Shown here: positions 9,231 through 18,503 of the stretch, piece after piece | How positions within the stretch are numbered: the stretch's first letter is position 1 | Layout of the letters: each line of letters starts with the position of its first letter | Origin: Actinomycetota bacterium | Lineage (GTDB): Bacteria > Actinomycetota > Humimicrobiia > Hakubellales > JAMDDV01 | Reading direction: 5' to 3' | Assembly (NCBI GenBank): GCA_023488455.1 | Contig: JAMDDV010000010.1 | Location: forward strand, 62,001-126,000 | Length of the DNA stretch: 64,000 nucleotides | Translations under genes and position numbers: made by a program | The notes under the pieces: model-generated | Database searches by the model: none | The model's input: the letters and a program-made list of their open reading frames with translations, nothing else | Told to the model about the DNA's origin: nothing

Positions 9231-10045
9231 ACGATAAAAGGCTTCGAGATAAATACGATTGTTTCATATTCGATATGGATGGTGTCCTATATCTGGACGA
9301 TGAGCCGATTCAGGGAGCACGCGAGCTTATACAGTATCTGAGCGATCACAGTAAGCCATATGTTTTCCTGACGAATAATTCTACGCTTTCGATAAGGCAG
9401 TATGTAAAACGGTTGAAAAACATGCGTATTCCTGTTCGGATGGAACAGATAATCTCCTCATCTCTCGCAGCGGTGCAATATCTCGATGAGAAGTATCCGC
9501 AAGGGAATAAGAAGGTATTTATTCTGGGCGCGAGGTTTCTTAAGGATTGCTTGCAGTCGGAAGGTTTTGAGATTCTCGGGCTAGAAGATGGGCATAAGGC
9601 TGATATCGTTGTGGTGGGTCTTTACGGGAAGGTAACGTATGATCATTTTAAAGAAGCAACTATTGCAATACGGAGGGGGGCCGATTTTATTGCAACCAAT
9701 AGAGATAAGACTTTTCCAGGTAAAAGTGAAATAGTGCCTGGCGCAGGCTCTCTCGTCGCATTTCTGGAAGCTTCAACGGATAAAAGCGCAATTGTAATGG
9801 GTAAGCCCGAACCATATATGCTCAACTTTGCATTGCAGTACCTGAGTAAAAAGAGGTTAGATCTATCTTTCGAAGAACTGTTGAAGAGGACGCTGGTGGT
9901 TGGCGATAGGGTGGATACGGATATATTGATGGCGAACAAAAGCAATATGGACTCAGTTCTGGTATTGACCGGTGTGACAGGGAGGGAGAACATAGATATC
10001 GGTGTCAAGCCGACATATGTAGTTGAAGGGGTCTGGGATATTTAA
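9227..10045 (+). CDS. HAD-IIA family phosphatase (NagD/PGP-like)
   Basis: 272 aa. HAD motif I is FDMDGVLYLDD near the N-terminus, followed by the NagD-type cap. Further motifs are FLTNNSTLS, the TNRDKTFPG segment, the GKPEP motif and motif IV VVGDRVDTDI. The family hydrolyses small sugar or nucleotide phosphates such as 2-phosphoglycolate; the substrate here is open. The start is TTG inside the stop of the MFS gene, which implies translational coupling. Its end overlaps the next lipoprotein gene by 23 bp. Confidence 0.9.
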   Translation: MNDKRLRDKYDCFIFDMDGVLYLDDEPIQGARELIQYLSDHSKPYVFLTNNSTLSIRQYVKRLKNMRIPVRMEQIISSSLAAVQYLDEKYPQGNKKVFILGARFLKDCLQSEGFEILGLEDGHKADIVVVGLYGKVTYDHFKEATIAIRRGADFIATNRDKTFPGKSEIVPGAGSLVAFLEASTDKSAIVMGKPEPYMLNFALQYLSKKRLDLSFEELLKRTLVVGDRVDTDILMANKSNMDSVLVLTGVTGRENIDIGVKPTYVVEGVWDI

Positions 10046-11546
10046 TTTCAAAATATTTAGATTTGTTTGCACAGTTTTCCTGATTTTGCTCATAATTCTT
10101 GCTAGCGGATGTCGTGCACTCGAAGTATTAAAAGGTAACAAAAACCTGAACCAGATTGCAAGCGCCGACGGGGTAGTAATTATCGAGTTTAGAGAGCCGA
10201 AGCCGTATGAAGTTTCCATAGGCACTGAGCTTATAAGCAGGGAAGAGGATATTGAGCTGTTCTTTGGCAGATATCGGTTTGAACCGTTCGGAAGGATTCT
10301 GGATTTTAATTACGATCTTGAATTCAGCGCTGATGAGAGTTCAGGCTCTGAGGTTATTGATGACCTGGGTCTGTTCATATATATGCCTGATAAAGATGTG
10401 TGGGTCGACACTGGATCGAAGCTTGATTTGCAAAAATTAACGTTCAGCACATCACAAAGGTCTCTGTCTTCCGTTGCACTTGTGAGGAAACTTGGAATAC
10501 TTCCGGGTAGCTCTATTTATAAGCTGCGAAATGAAATGCTCAAGGACCCGCCCGAGGAATTTATGGGTTATGAGAGTGGGTTTGCATATTCGCTCGATGG
10601 TATGAACTTTATTGGTGTGGATGCAGGTTACCTGAATCTTGGATCTGCTCATGATCTCAAAACTGGCAGGTTTAAGGTTGATGCAGCAGTCGTGCAATCG
10701 CAGGAAAATTTGAAGGATTATGGAAGAAGAACAGTTTATTGGAAAGCATATGTCGTCTGGAACACAGGTTCTTTTGAAAAAGCCTATGTTGAGGGCTATG
10801 TCAGGTCAAAGAGCGGGGAGCCCATAGAAGGTGTTAGCGTTTTCTTTTTGAACGACATCACTGGGGAGGAGCATCAGGAGGTTTCTGGTAGTGACGGTTT
10901 TTACGCAACTTATTTGAACGATGGCGACTACACGATTCTTGCCAGGGCAGATGACGGTCGTTATATCGATCTTAAAACTTGGATTAGCGCTTATTCATTT
11001 AATAAATCGCTTCTCCCCTCAAAGCACATCAACTTGATTAATTTAACTCTGCGCCCCATCGATAAATGGAGAGGGGAGCTAAATTTAACAGGTGAGCTTG
11101 AACACCCGACTGATATCGTGCATATAGAGGTTCAGTTTTATTTTAACTTTAACGTGGACCCAAATGGAATTATCACTGGCAAAGGGAACGGAAGCTATGT
11201 GGACGTAAGCGTGGAACCAAAGATAGAGGGCATTTTTTATTTTATCGAAGAAGCACCTGACTTTGAAGTAACAATAATGGGCAAAAAAGAAGGAGAGCAC
11301 ATATCTCTTACTTTTAAGGCGGATTCCAGGATAGTTGCTTCCATTCAATCTCCACAGGTAGGGACCATCTCTGAAGCGGAACCGGTGGACTGGCTTAGCA
11401 TGCTTCTTCTTTCGGCAAGGTTAAATGAGGTCAGTTTTCCGATCCTGGATGGAGCCAGTGCAAAGATTAGTGGTGCACTTGGAGATGCCTCTTTCAATGT
11501 TAAAAGTCAGGGAGAAGTTGAAATATTCATAGACGACAGGAACTAG
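10023..11546 (+). CDS. lipoprotein of unknown function with carboxypeptidase-regulatory-like domain
   Basis: 507 aa, TTG start inside the upstream HAD gene. A signal peptide (residues ~13-29) ends in LASGC, a good lipobox, so the protein is probably anchored outside the membrane. The first ~240 residues contain a repeated beta-strand pattern with no family I recognise. Around residues 258-320 the segment VEGYVRSKSGEPIEGVSV plus DGFYATYLNDGDYTI matches the Ig-like carboxypeptidase-regulatory fold. The rest is beta-rich. No catalytic motif is visible. It ends the MFS-HAD-lipoprotein operon. Confidence 0.7.
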   Translation: MKGSGIFNFKIFRFVCTVFLILLIILASGCRALEVLKGNKNLNQIASADGVVIIEFREPKPYEVSIGTELISREEDIELFFGRYRFEPFGRILDFNYDLEFSADESSGSEVIDDLGLFIYMPDKDVWVDTGSKLDLQKLTFSTSQRSLSSVALVRKLGILPGSSIYKLRNEMLKDPPEEFMGYESGFAYSLDGMNFIGVDAGYLNLGSAHDLKTGRFKVDAAVVQSQENLKDYGRRTVYWKAYVVWNTGSFEKAYVEGYVRSKSGEPIEGVSVFFLNDITGEEHQEVSGSDGFYATYLNDGDYTILARADDGRYIDLKTWISAYSFNKSLLPSKHINLINLTLRPIDKWRGELNLTGELEHPTDIVHIEVQFYFNFNVDPNGIITGKGNGSYVDVSVEPKIEGIFYFIEEAPDFEVTIMGKKEGEHISLTFKADSRIVASIQSPQVGTISEAEPVDWLSMLLLSARLNEVSFPILDGASAKISGALGDASFNVKSQGEVEIFIDDRN

Positions 11547-11554
11547 CTTAAGTA

Positions 11555-11586
11555 TTTTTGAAAAAGCGGATCAAATAGATCCGCTT
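11555..11586 (-). terminator. rho-independent terminator for the YugP-like gene
   Basis: Perfect 9-bp stem AAGCGGATC/GATCCGCTT with a 5-base loop at 11564-11586. Read on the minus strand it is followed by TTTTTCAAAAAT, just after the end of the zinc-peptidase gene. On the + strand there is no T-run, though the stem could still slow transcription from the lipoprotein operon. Confidence 0.75.
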
Positions 11587-11590
11587 ACGC

Positions 11591-12271
11591 TTAGCTTCTG
11601 TTTCTAAGGATGAGCAATCGCAGGAGTTGAAGTAATGCCATGGCTGTTGCTGCAATGTACGTCATCGCCGCAGCGTTGAGAACAGATTTGGCCATCGGCA
11701 GCTCATTTGAACCGAGAAGTCCATATGTTTCAAGCGCCTGCACCGCTCTTTTGCTTGCATTAAATTCTACCGGCAGAGTTATAAGCGTGAATATTACCGC
11801 TGCAGTGAAGGCTATGATCCCAATGTCTATTAACGGCCTGAAGCTGAATAAAAAGCTCATTATGAACAGAGGGAATGCAAGCACTGATCCTATATTTGCT
11901 ACCGGGTAAAAGGTATTTCTGAGCATAAGTGGACCATATTTATTTGCATGCTGTATTGCATGACCTGATTCGTGAGCTGCGATTCCAAGAGCAGAGATTG
12001 ATTTTCCAAAGAATATATCCCTGGATAGCCTTAAGGTTCTGCTTCTTGGATCGTAATGATCCGTTAAAGCGCCTGGCGCTATATCAAGCTTTACATCATT
12101 TACTCCATTTGCTGATAAGATCTGCTGGGCTGCCTGAGCGCCCGTCATTCCACGAGAATTGGCGATCTGTGAGTATCTGTTAAATGAAGTACGAACTTTT
12201 ATCTGTGCGTATATCGAAAAGATCAATGCCGGTATCAGCATCAGAAAAGTAATGTCCCAGAAATAAAACAT
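11591..12271 (-). CDS. zinc metallopeptidase, YugP family (membrane)
   Basis: ~226 aa. Four or more hydrophobic segments surround the zinc motif HESGHAIQHA, with the conserved N-terminal part SRGMTGAQAAQQIL and LTDHYDPRSRTLRLS. These match the YugP/Zn_peptidase_2 family, whose substrates are unknown. I chose ATG 12271, which is preceded by GAAGGTGAT. An upstream TTG at 12286 would add MKVIF but lies over that ribosome binding site. The gene stands alone, followed by a terminator. Confidence 0.85.
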   Translation of the reverse strand: MFYFWDITFLMLIPALIFSIYAQIKVRTSFNRYSQIANSRGMTGAQAAQQILSANGVNDVKLDIAPGALTDHYDPRSRTLRLSRDIFFGKSISALGIAAHESGHAIQHANKYGPLMLRNTFYPVANIGSVLAFPLFIMSFLFSFRPLIDIGIIAFTAAVIFTLITLPVEFNASKRAVQALETYGLLGSNELPMAKSVLNAAAMTYIAATAMALLQLLRLLILRNRS

Positions 12272-12284
12272 AAATATCACCTTC

Positions 12285-12316
12285 AAATAAAAAATTAGAG
12301 CCCTTTCCCCAGGCTC
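12285..12316 (-). terminator. rho-independent terminator downstream of the minus-strand glycosyltransferase
   Basis: On the minus strand GAGCC and GGCTC pair around a 9-base loop (12298-12316) and are followed by TAATTTTTT. It sits between the glycosyltransferase stop and the YugP-like start, so it isolates the two genes. Confidence 0.6.
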
Positions 12317-12324
12317 CCTGAATA

Positions 12325-13569
12325 TTATAGCACTGACTTCAACTTTTCTAATAGCAATTCAAATGAGTAGTTATCCCTGGCTATTTCATAGTTTCGTCGA
12401 GTTATCCTGTTCCTGAACTTCTCGTCTTCTAAAAATTCGACTGTCTTTTTGACTGCGTCTTCGGTTACCGGCCCATCTATCAGAACGAAATTGAAGCCGT
12501 GGCACAGCATATCCTCAAGCACGGGATATCGATTAACAAAAAGCGGTTTCTTATACGCACAGGCTTCAATGACTGGATTTCCAAATCCCTCGATGTCGCT
12601 TGGCAGTGTAACGAAGTCACAGTGAACATATGCGTCGTGGATATCGTAGTACTTTCTGTATCCTTTGATAGCACGTGTTGTTTGAAAAATGTTGTTTGCG
12701 AATATGGTCCGTACATCCTTTTTTCCAGAATATCTTTTTATGAATTCAAGGTAGTCGGCTTCTGACTCCTCGCCTCCTGCAGTTGTCAAGAGCACTGCAT
12801 CCTTGACGCCGTATTTTGGCAGCATGCTTATGAGTTCGATTGAGCGCTCTATTTTTTTCCTTTGGATTATGCGCGTGGGTTGTAGGAACATTTTTGTAGC
12901 GCTGCCGACCCCAAGGTCTTTTCGGAGGGTTGAATTAAAGGAGTTTGCTGTTCTGATTTTGTTAAAGTCAAAAGAGTTTGGTATCAGCATTGCTTCGATG
13001 CCACTTCTGCTTTTCAATGTTTTCTGGGCAATGCTGTTGATTACCACGTGTTTGAGGTTTTTTAGCCTTGGGGGAAAGACTGTTGACAGTATATCTTCTA
13101 TCGGGGAGTTTAAGAATTTATCTCTTTCCCAGTAAAAGTCATGATGTCTTGCTACTGCAGAGAGGCCTTCCTCTTTTAATATTTCAAACAAAGCAAGCCC
13201 CAGAGGGACGTTCATTGGAATTGAAAGCGCATTTTCTATGCTTAGATACGATATTTCGTGCTTTTTGATTTCGTAAAGTAGCCTTGTCTTTATTCTCTCC
13301 TTTAAGTTTTTTATTGTTGTAAGCATTTCTCCAAGTCTTTTACCGGCATCTTTTGCAAAGATTTTTTGTTGGATGGCTTCGACCTCCGGGTAATCGAAGC
13401 TCATCTCCTGGATCCTGATGCAGTTCGGGCCTATTTCGTTGAACTCACCCGCAATGTAATAAACTTTATGCCCCAGCATCCTGAATGTCTGGGCCCACTT
13501 TTCGGCTTCGACTGATACACCATCTGGGAACTTGAGCCGCATGGATACTATAGCGATCTTATTATTCAT
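12325..13569 (-). CDS. GT-B glycosyltransferase (GT4-like)
   Basis: 414 aa. The N-terminal half has KIAIVSMRLKFPDGVSVEAE and GHKVYYIAGEF, typical of nucleotide-sugar glycosyltransferases with a GT-B fold. The C-terminal half has QPTRIIQRKKIERSIEL and the E-x7-E-like segment PSDIEGFGNPVIEACAYKKP, the classic GT4 donor-binding motif. The acceptor is unknown. It is transcribed divergently from another glycosyltransferase gene 66 bp away, suggesting a shared glycoside or compatible-solute pathway (inference). Confidence 0.85.
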   Translation of the reverse strand: MNNKIAIVSMRLKFPDGVSVEAEKWAQTFRMLGHKVYYIAGEFNEIGPNCIRIQEMSFDYPEVEAIQQKIFAKDAGKRLGEMLTTIKNLKERIKTRLLYEIKKHEISYLSIENALSIPMNVPLGLALFEILKEEGLSAVARHHDFYWERDKFLNSPIEDILSTVFPPRLKNLKHVVINSIAQKTLKSRSGIEAMLIPNSFDFNKIRTANSFNSTLRKDLGVGSATKMFLQPTRIIQRKKIERSIELISMLPKYGVKDAVLLTTAGGEESEADYLEFIKRYSGKKDVRTIFANNIFQTTRAIKGYRKYYDIHDAYVHCDFVTLPSDIEGFGNPVIEACAYKKPLFVNRYPVLEDMLCHGFNFVLIDGPVTEDAVKKTVEFLEDEKFRNRITRRNYEIARDNYSFELLLEKLKSVL

Positions 13570-13635
13570 CTTGAGATGTGGACAGATTTGTGATTTATGT
13601 ATAATTATAACAAAAGTATTTTTTGGTGAGTCAGC

Positions 13636-14901
13636 ATGCCGCAGTACTTTGAGGATGAGACCGTAGTTAGGTGTTTGAAGGATTCCCAGTGTGAGCCCAT
13701 CTGGGATGTCGTGGTGGGGATTCCGAGTTTCAATAATGCAGCCACGATTGGCAGGGTAGTGGAGACATGCGGGATTGGGCTTAAAGAGTGCTTTCCGGAG
13801 TTAAAAGGCCTGATAATAAATTCTGATGGCGGCTCAACTGATGAAACTGTTGAGACTGTGAAGAACGCACGGCTTCCCGAAGGTATCAAGGTAATCTCAA
13901 TTCCCTATGAGGGCATCAGGGGGAAGGGGAGCGCACTGCGCGCAATTTTTGTGGCTGCTGATACGCTCCATTCGCGATTCTGCATAGTCACCGATGCGGA
14001 CTCGCGCAGCATAAAACCGCAGTGGATTAAATTGCTGGGCGAACCAATCTACAAGCATAACTACGGGTACGTCACTCCTTATTATCTGCGCGATAAATAT
14101 GACGGGACGATAACCAATGCCCTGGTCTACCCGCTCACTTCTGCACTTTATGGATTTCGGCTCAGACAACCGATAGGCGGCGATTTTGCAATGTCAACAG
14201 GGCTTTTAAAGAATTTCATATTCACGCACGCCTATGAATGGTATCCGGACGTCTGCAGGTTTGGAGTGGATATATGGATGACTACTACGGCAATTTGTGA
14301 GGGTTTTAACATAATTCAGGCACCGCTTGGGGTTAAGATTCACGATGTTAAGGATCCGGGGACCGACTTGAGTCCGATGTTTAGACAGGTTATCGGCACA
14401 ATGTTCGGGATGATGCGCAAGTATGAAATGAAGTGGAAAGTCGCAGGCAAGAGCATCTCCTCCCCGGTTTCTGGTGATGTTCCCATACAGGAGATCGAGG
14501 ACCTTAAGATAAATGTGAAGAACCTTATAGCGAAGTTCGAGGATGGTTTCACAAAATTTGGAGATACCTGGAAAGTAATCCTGGGCTCCGATGGCTATCG
14601 CATGCTTCGAAAGATCATGAAAAGTCAGCTTCGTTTTAATTTCCCTGTGGATTTTTGGGCAAAGGTAATCTACGACTATTCTGTGTACTTCAATTTTTCC
14701 CAAAAGGATGGGAGGGGAGAGATACTGGATTCGTTAAACCCTCTGTACTGCGCACGCACAGCTTCGTTCGTGCTTGACACCAGGAAAATATCCGATGAGA
14801 TGAGCGATGCACTTGTCTATGGTGGTGCAAACGTATTTGAAAGATTGAAACCTTATCTGATCGAAAAGTGGACTCATAATGAACAGAGTCTATTTTCATG
14901 A
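13636..14901 (+). CDS. GT-A glycosyltransferase, GT2/GT81-like
   Basis: 421 aa. Motifs: VVVGIPSFNNAATIGRVVE, NSDGGSTDETVE, CIVTDADSRSI (DxD-type) and, further on, LRQPIGGDFAMSTGLL and RFGVDIWMTT. This order resembles glucosyl-3-phosphoglycerate or mannosylglycerate synthase-type enzymes. The usual QPLAGE is QPIGGD here, so the exact substrate is uncertain. The C-terminal ~130 residues are helical and unassigned. It is divergent from the GT4-like gene; the pair may make a glycosylglycerate or similar product (inference). Confidence 0.75.
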   Translation: MPQYFEDETVVRCLKDSQCEPIWDVVVGIPSFNNAATIGRVVETCGIGLKECFPELKGLIINSDGGSTDETVETVKNARLPEGIKVISIPYEGIRGKGSALRAIFVAADTLHSRFCIVTDADSRSIKPQWIKLLGEPIYKHNYGYVTPYYLRDKYDGTITNALVYPLTSALYGFRLRQPIGGDFAMSTGLLKNFIFTHAYEWYPDVCRFGVDIWMTTTAICEGFNIIQAPLGVKIHDVKDPGTDLSPMFRQVIGTMFGMMRKYEMKWKVAGKSISSPVSGDVPIQEIEDLKINVKNLIAKFEDGFTKFGDTWKVILGSDGYRMLRKIMKSQLRFNFPVDFWAKVIYDYSVYFNFSQKDGRGEILDSLNPLYCARTASFVLDTRKISDEMSDALVYGGANVFERLKPYLIEKWTHNEQSLFS

Positions 14902-14965
14902 AGAACATCAACTGGTCATCCGTCAATTCAAGATTGAAGAAGTAATTTTAGAAAAATATCTTTCA

Positions 14966-15898
14966 TTATCCAGATCTGCACTCAAGGTTAATTTTTTGTT
15001 TGAAGAGCTTCATTAACTTCATGGTGACTGTACCTGGTTTACCTGTGCCAATGACATTTGTTTTGAGATGTATCTTTTTGATTGTCAGGGCTGGTCCTGA
15101 GGACTTATCGTATTCGGGGTATGTTAGAGCTTTTGCTATTGGCATGATGTCAAGGAGGGTGCTTGAGAGAAAAGCCTCTTCTGCTGACAGGAAGTCGTCC
15201 AAAAAGAACCGATCCTCGACCACATCGATGTTGTTTTCTCTGCATGTCTCAATTACTGCCTGCCGCGTTACACCGGCGAGGATTGGGAGATCTCTATCTG
15301 GTGTGACAACTCTTCCATCTATTATTGCAAATATATTGGAGAACGAGCCCTCGCATACGAAGTTTTCGTGATTGCATACTACCGATTCCAGGCAGCCATA
15401 ATACCCGGCCTCTCGCCGTAATATGAGGTTTTCTTCATATGAGGTGGTCTTGATCTTTGCAGCGGGCGTCAACTCATATTTGCGATATCTGGAGATTATT
15501 ATGCTGGCTCCGCTGCTGTATAAGGTCTTCGGGTACGGTTTGAATGGTCTCGCCATGACGAATAATGTGGGTGATGAGCTATCTTCTCTGCCGCTCGAAG
15601 CCGTAATTCTGATATAGGCGTCTTTCAAATTATTCCTGTTCAGCAGCTCAATGACGATGCTTGCGACTTCATCCAGGGTTGGAAGCTTTTCGATTTCGAG
15701 AAACCTTGCAGTGGTAGCCATTCTTTCGTAGTGCTGTGGGAACCGCAGCGGTACGGAGTTCATCGCCTTTACGGTTTCAAAGACTCCATCTCCAAGCAGA
15801 AAGCCCCTGTCTAGAGGTGATATTAAAAGCTTACTTTCGGGCACGAAATTACCGTTGAGGTAGCAGACGAGTTCATTGTCATTTTCCCCTGAATCCAT
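14966..15898 (-). CDS. pabC: aminodeoxychorismate lyase / class IV PLP aminotransferase
   Basis: 310 aa class-IV aminotransferase fold. The N-terminus has YLNGNF and SPLDRGFLLGDGVFETVKA. The PLP lysine is probably in KIKTTSYEENLI, followed by CEGSFSNIFAI, TPDRDLPILAGVTRQAV and AEEAFLSSTL. The fold also covers branched-chain and D-amino-acid aminotransferases. The position directly after pabA-pabB points to aminodeoxychorismate lyase, the last step to p-aminobenzoate for folate. It lies 46 bp after pabB. Confidence 0.82.
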   Translation of the reverse strand: MDSGENDNELVCYLNGNFVPESKLLISPLDRGFLLGDGVFETVKAMNSVPLRFPQHYERMATTARFLEIEKLPTLDEVASIVIELLNRNNLKDAYIRITASSGREDSSSPTLFVMARPFKPYPKTLYSSGASIIISRYRKYELTPAAKIKTTSYEENLILRREAGYYGCLESVVCNHENFVCEGSFSNIFAIIDGRVVTPDRDLPILAGVTRQAVIETCRENNIDVVEDRFFLDDFLSAEEAFLSSTLLDIMPIAKALTYPEYDKSSGPALTIKKIHLKTNVIGTGKPGTVTMKLMKLFKQKINLECRSG

Positions 15899-15944
15899 AT
15901 GCCTCTTTTCGTTATTTTTAAAAGTATCAACTTACCATTTCATT

Positions 15945-17408
15945 TTAAACTGAAGCGATGGCTCTTGCCAGCGCTATGCCTTTATCCAGCGTCTCCTGAT
16001 ATTCTTCTTCCGGAACGGAGTCGGAGACGATACCCCCGCCCACTTGATATGATAACCATTTTTTGCTCTGAATTATTGTGCGTATGGTGATGTTCAGATC
16101 CATGTTTCCGTTAAAGCCTATATACCCGATTGATCCTGTATAGGGTCCCCTTTTTGTTGGTTCAAGCTCCTCAATTATTTCCATAGCCCTGATCTTAGGT
16201 GCTCCGCTGATCGAGCCACCTGGAAATGAGGCTTTTATGATATCGACCAGGTCAACATCATGGCGCAGCACACCCTCTACTGTAGAGACAAGGTGATACA
16301 CCGTCGCGTATTTTTCAATCAAGGCATGCTCTTTTACCTTTACACTACCTGGTACGCACACCTTTCCAAGATCATTTCGCTCCAGGTCAACGATCATCGC
16401 AAGTTCAGCGTTATCCTTCTCGCTTGCTTTCAGCTCATTTTTTAATTTCGCGTCGCTTTCATCGTTTTTACCTCTGGGACGTGTGCCCTTTATCGGTCTT
16501 GTCTCAACCTTTCTGCCCATCACTTTTAAAAATCTTTCGGGTGAGGAGGAGAGCAGTTTGATATCACCTAAGTCAATGAACGCGGAGAACGGTGCGGGGT
16601 TTATCTTTCTGAGGCGTTCGTATAAGAGGGTGCTATCGATAGTGACAGGTAATTGAAATCTCTGCGAGAGGTTTACCTGATATATGTCCCCGGCATAGAT
16701 GTAATCGATGGCTTTCCTGACGGCCTGAATATATCTCTCCCGTGTGAAATTTGAATAGCTCTCGATGAAGAGTGAAGGGGAGGTCGGTGTCCTTTTATCC
16801 TGTATATTGCTATCTTTTGTATCTTTGTTTTGGAAGCCCTTCTTGTTTATCTTTTTTAGTTCTGAGAACGTCTTGTTAAATCTATCTTTTACGTTGAATA
16901 TGCCAAAATCGACTGCGACCAGAAATGCTCTGTCGCTCAGGTGGTCTATTTCGAGCATCATGTCGTAGAGATTGAGGTCGAGGTAGGGAAGCCCTCCATC
17001 ATCTCTTGATGTATATGGCAGCTTCTCTATAGCCCTTCCCAGGTCATATGAAAAGTACCCTGCTGCAGCCCCAGGTATAATCTCACATACGGTTGACTCC
17101 TGGACATTTACTGTTTCCAGCAGCTCTCTTAGCAAATTAAACGCCCATCCCCAATTTTCGGGCTGGATGTTCGCTCGCTCTTTTTTCCCGGGATTGATCC
17201 TGAACCTGAAAAATGGTTCATGTCCCATAAGTGATTTTGTTCCAAGGCGCCCATCGAGGAGGCTGCTGTCAAGCAAAAAGCTGTTCTTACCTGAAAAAGC
17301 GTGTTGATAGACTTCCCACGCCTCCGTAACCCCGACCTCTTCAACATAAACCCTGGGTCTTTTAATGGAGTCCTTTAGCTGGTGGAGCAGGCTTTGCAAC
17401 TGTCTCAT
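15945..17408 (-). CDS. pabB: aminodeoxychorismate synthase component I
   Basis: 487 aa chorismate-binding enzyme. The C-terminal part has the diagnostic motif RPIKGTRPRG; the Lys in PIKGT is typical of PabB, while TrpE usually has PIAGT. It also shows IVDLERNDLGKVC, SFPGGSISGAPKIRAMEI and YQVGGGIVSDSVPEEEY. The N-terminal half is the usual regulatory/TrpE-like domain. With PabA it turns chorismate plus glutamine into 4-amino-4-deoxychorismate. It overlaps pabA by 4 bp, so translation is coupled. Confidence 0.92.
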   Translation of the reverse strand: MRQLQSLLHQLKDSIKRPRVYVEEVGVTEAWEVYQHAFSGKNSFLLDSSLLDGRLGTKSLMGHEPFFRFRINPGKKERANIQPENWGWAFNLLRELLETVNVQESTVCEIIPGAAAGYFSYDLGRAIEKLPYTSRDDGGLPYLDLNLYDMMLEIDHLSDRAFLVAVDFGIFNVKDRFNKTFSELKKINKKGFQNKDTKDSNIQDKRTPTSPSLFIESYSNFTRERYIQAVRKAIDYIYAGDIYQVNLSQRFQLPVTIDSTLLYERLRKINPAPFSAFIDLGDIKLLSSSPERFLKVMGRKVETRPIKGTRPRGKNDESDAKLKNELKASEKDNAELAMIVDLERNDLGKVCVPGSVKVKEHALIEKYATVYHLVSTVEGVLRHDVDLVDIIKASFPGGSISGAPKIRAMEIIEELEPTKRGPYTGSIGYIGFNGNMDLNITIRTIIQSKKWLSYQVGGGIVSDSVPEEEYQETLDKGIALARAIASV

Positions 17409-17971
17409 TTCATTTCTAAGAAGTTTTTCATTATCCTGAACCCATCTTCGGTGAGAAAGGATTCCGGGTGGAACTGGAGTCCAAATATTTTTAAGTTCTT
17501 ATGTTGGATTCCCATTATTATTCCGTCCTCGGTATGTGCTGTTATCTCAAGACAGCTGGGCAGACTTGTCGATTCTGCGATCAGGGAGTGATACCGCGTC
17601 GCAAGAAATGGATTTTGTACACCTCTCAGGATTCCCTTGTTGTCATGAAAGATCTTTGATACCTTGCCATGAACCGGTTTCCTATCGCGTATTATCTTAC
17701 CGCCATATACTTCGACAATGCACTGATGGCCGAGGCACACCCCGAGAATTGGTAACTTTTCAGCAAAAGTGTTTATGACATCAATTGAGACACCACTGTT
17801 CTCTGGTCTTCCAGGGCCCGGGGAGATGACTATCCTATCAAACCAGAGCGAGGCAATATCTTCTATCTTTACGTTGTTCCTGAATACCGCTACATCGTCG
17901 CCCAGGACCTGCAGGTACCAGACGAGGTTATAGGTAAAAGAGTCAAAATTATCTATCATCAACGTCGCCAT
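17405..17971 (-). CDS. pabA: aminodeoxychorismate/anthranilate synthase glutamine amidotransferase
   Basis: 188 aa class-I glutamine amidotransferase. It starts MATLMIDNFDSFTYNLVWYL and has ISPGPGRPENSG, the nucleophile region LGVCLGHQCI, and the His-Glu in LQFHPESFLT. It supplies ammonia to PabB and may also serve anthranilate synthase if no separate TrpG exists. It is the first gene of the pabA-pabB-pabC operon. A 139-bp intergenic region lies before the divergent yjbQ gene. Confidence 0.92.
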   Translation of the reverse strand: MATLMIDNFDSFTYNLVWYLQVLGDDVAVFRNNVKIEDIASLWFDRIVISPGPGRPENSGVSIDVINTFAEKLPILGVCLGHQCIVEVYGGKIIRDRKPVHGKVSKIFHDNKGILRGVQNPFLATRYHSLIAESTSLPSCLEITAHTEDGIIMGIQHKNLKIFGLQFHPESFLTEDGFRIMKNFLEMK

Positions 17972-18110
17972 CTTTAACCTTTTCGCTGGATAATAATTGA
18001 CAATGCATGTATTATCCCATTTTTAATAAGTTAGAATATTATTTGGATTATTACAATCCACCAGTTAGCTTTTGAAGTTTCAAAAAATCCGGGAATAATA
18101 AAGGAGGGAA

Positions 18111-18503
18111 ATGCTAAAACAGATTTCGGTCAGGAGCTCCTCGCGAAATCAGTTTATTGATATTACTGATGAAGTGGCGTCAGCAATCAAAAATTCCGGT
18201 GTGAAGGACGGTCTTTGCGTTGTGTTTGTTCCGCATACAACTGCTGCGGTAACCATAAACGAAGGCGCAGACCCAAGCGTGGTAAGGGACATCTTATCAA
18301 AGACCTCCGCTCTGATTCCATCATCTGAGAATTACTATCACTCGGAAGGAAATTCTGATGCGCACATAAAATCCAGCATTATTGGTTGCTCGATTGCGAT
18401 AATAATAGACGGTGGACAACCAGCGCTGGGGACATGGCAGAGCATCTATTTTTGTGAGTTTGATGGTCCAAGAAACCGTAAGGTTTACCTAAAGATCGTC
18501 TAG
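18111..18503 (+). CDS. YjbQ family protein (UPF0047)
   Basis: 130 aa. It has the family features FVPHTTAAVTINEGADPSVV, NSDAHIKSSIIG and GTWQSIYFCEFDGPR. YjbQ proteins have weak thiamin-phosphate-synthase activity in vitro; the in vivo role is unsettled. A strong Shine-Dalgarno sequence (GGAGGG) precedes the ATG. Its last 15 bp overlap the convergent CNNM/CorC-like gene. Confidence 0.9.
   Translation: MLKQISVRSSSRNQFIDITDEVASAIKNSGVKDGLCVVFVPHTTAAVTINEGADPSVVRDILSKTSALIPSSENYYHSEGNSDAHIKSSIIGCSIAIIIDGGQPALGTWQSIYFCEFDGPRNRKVYLKIV

Noticed and set aside
15945..17971. trpE/trpG (anthranilate synthase) instead of pabB/pabA
   Set aside because: The PIKGT motif and the downstream pabC gene favour aminodeoxychorismate synthase; no other trp genes are near.
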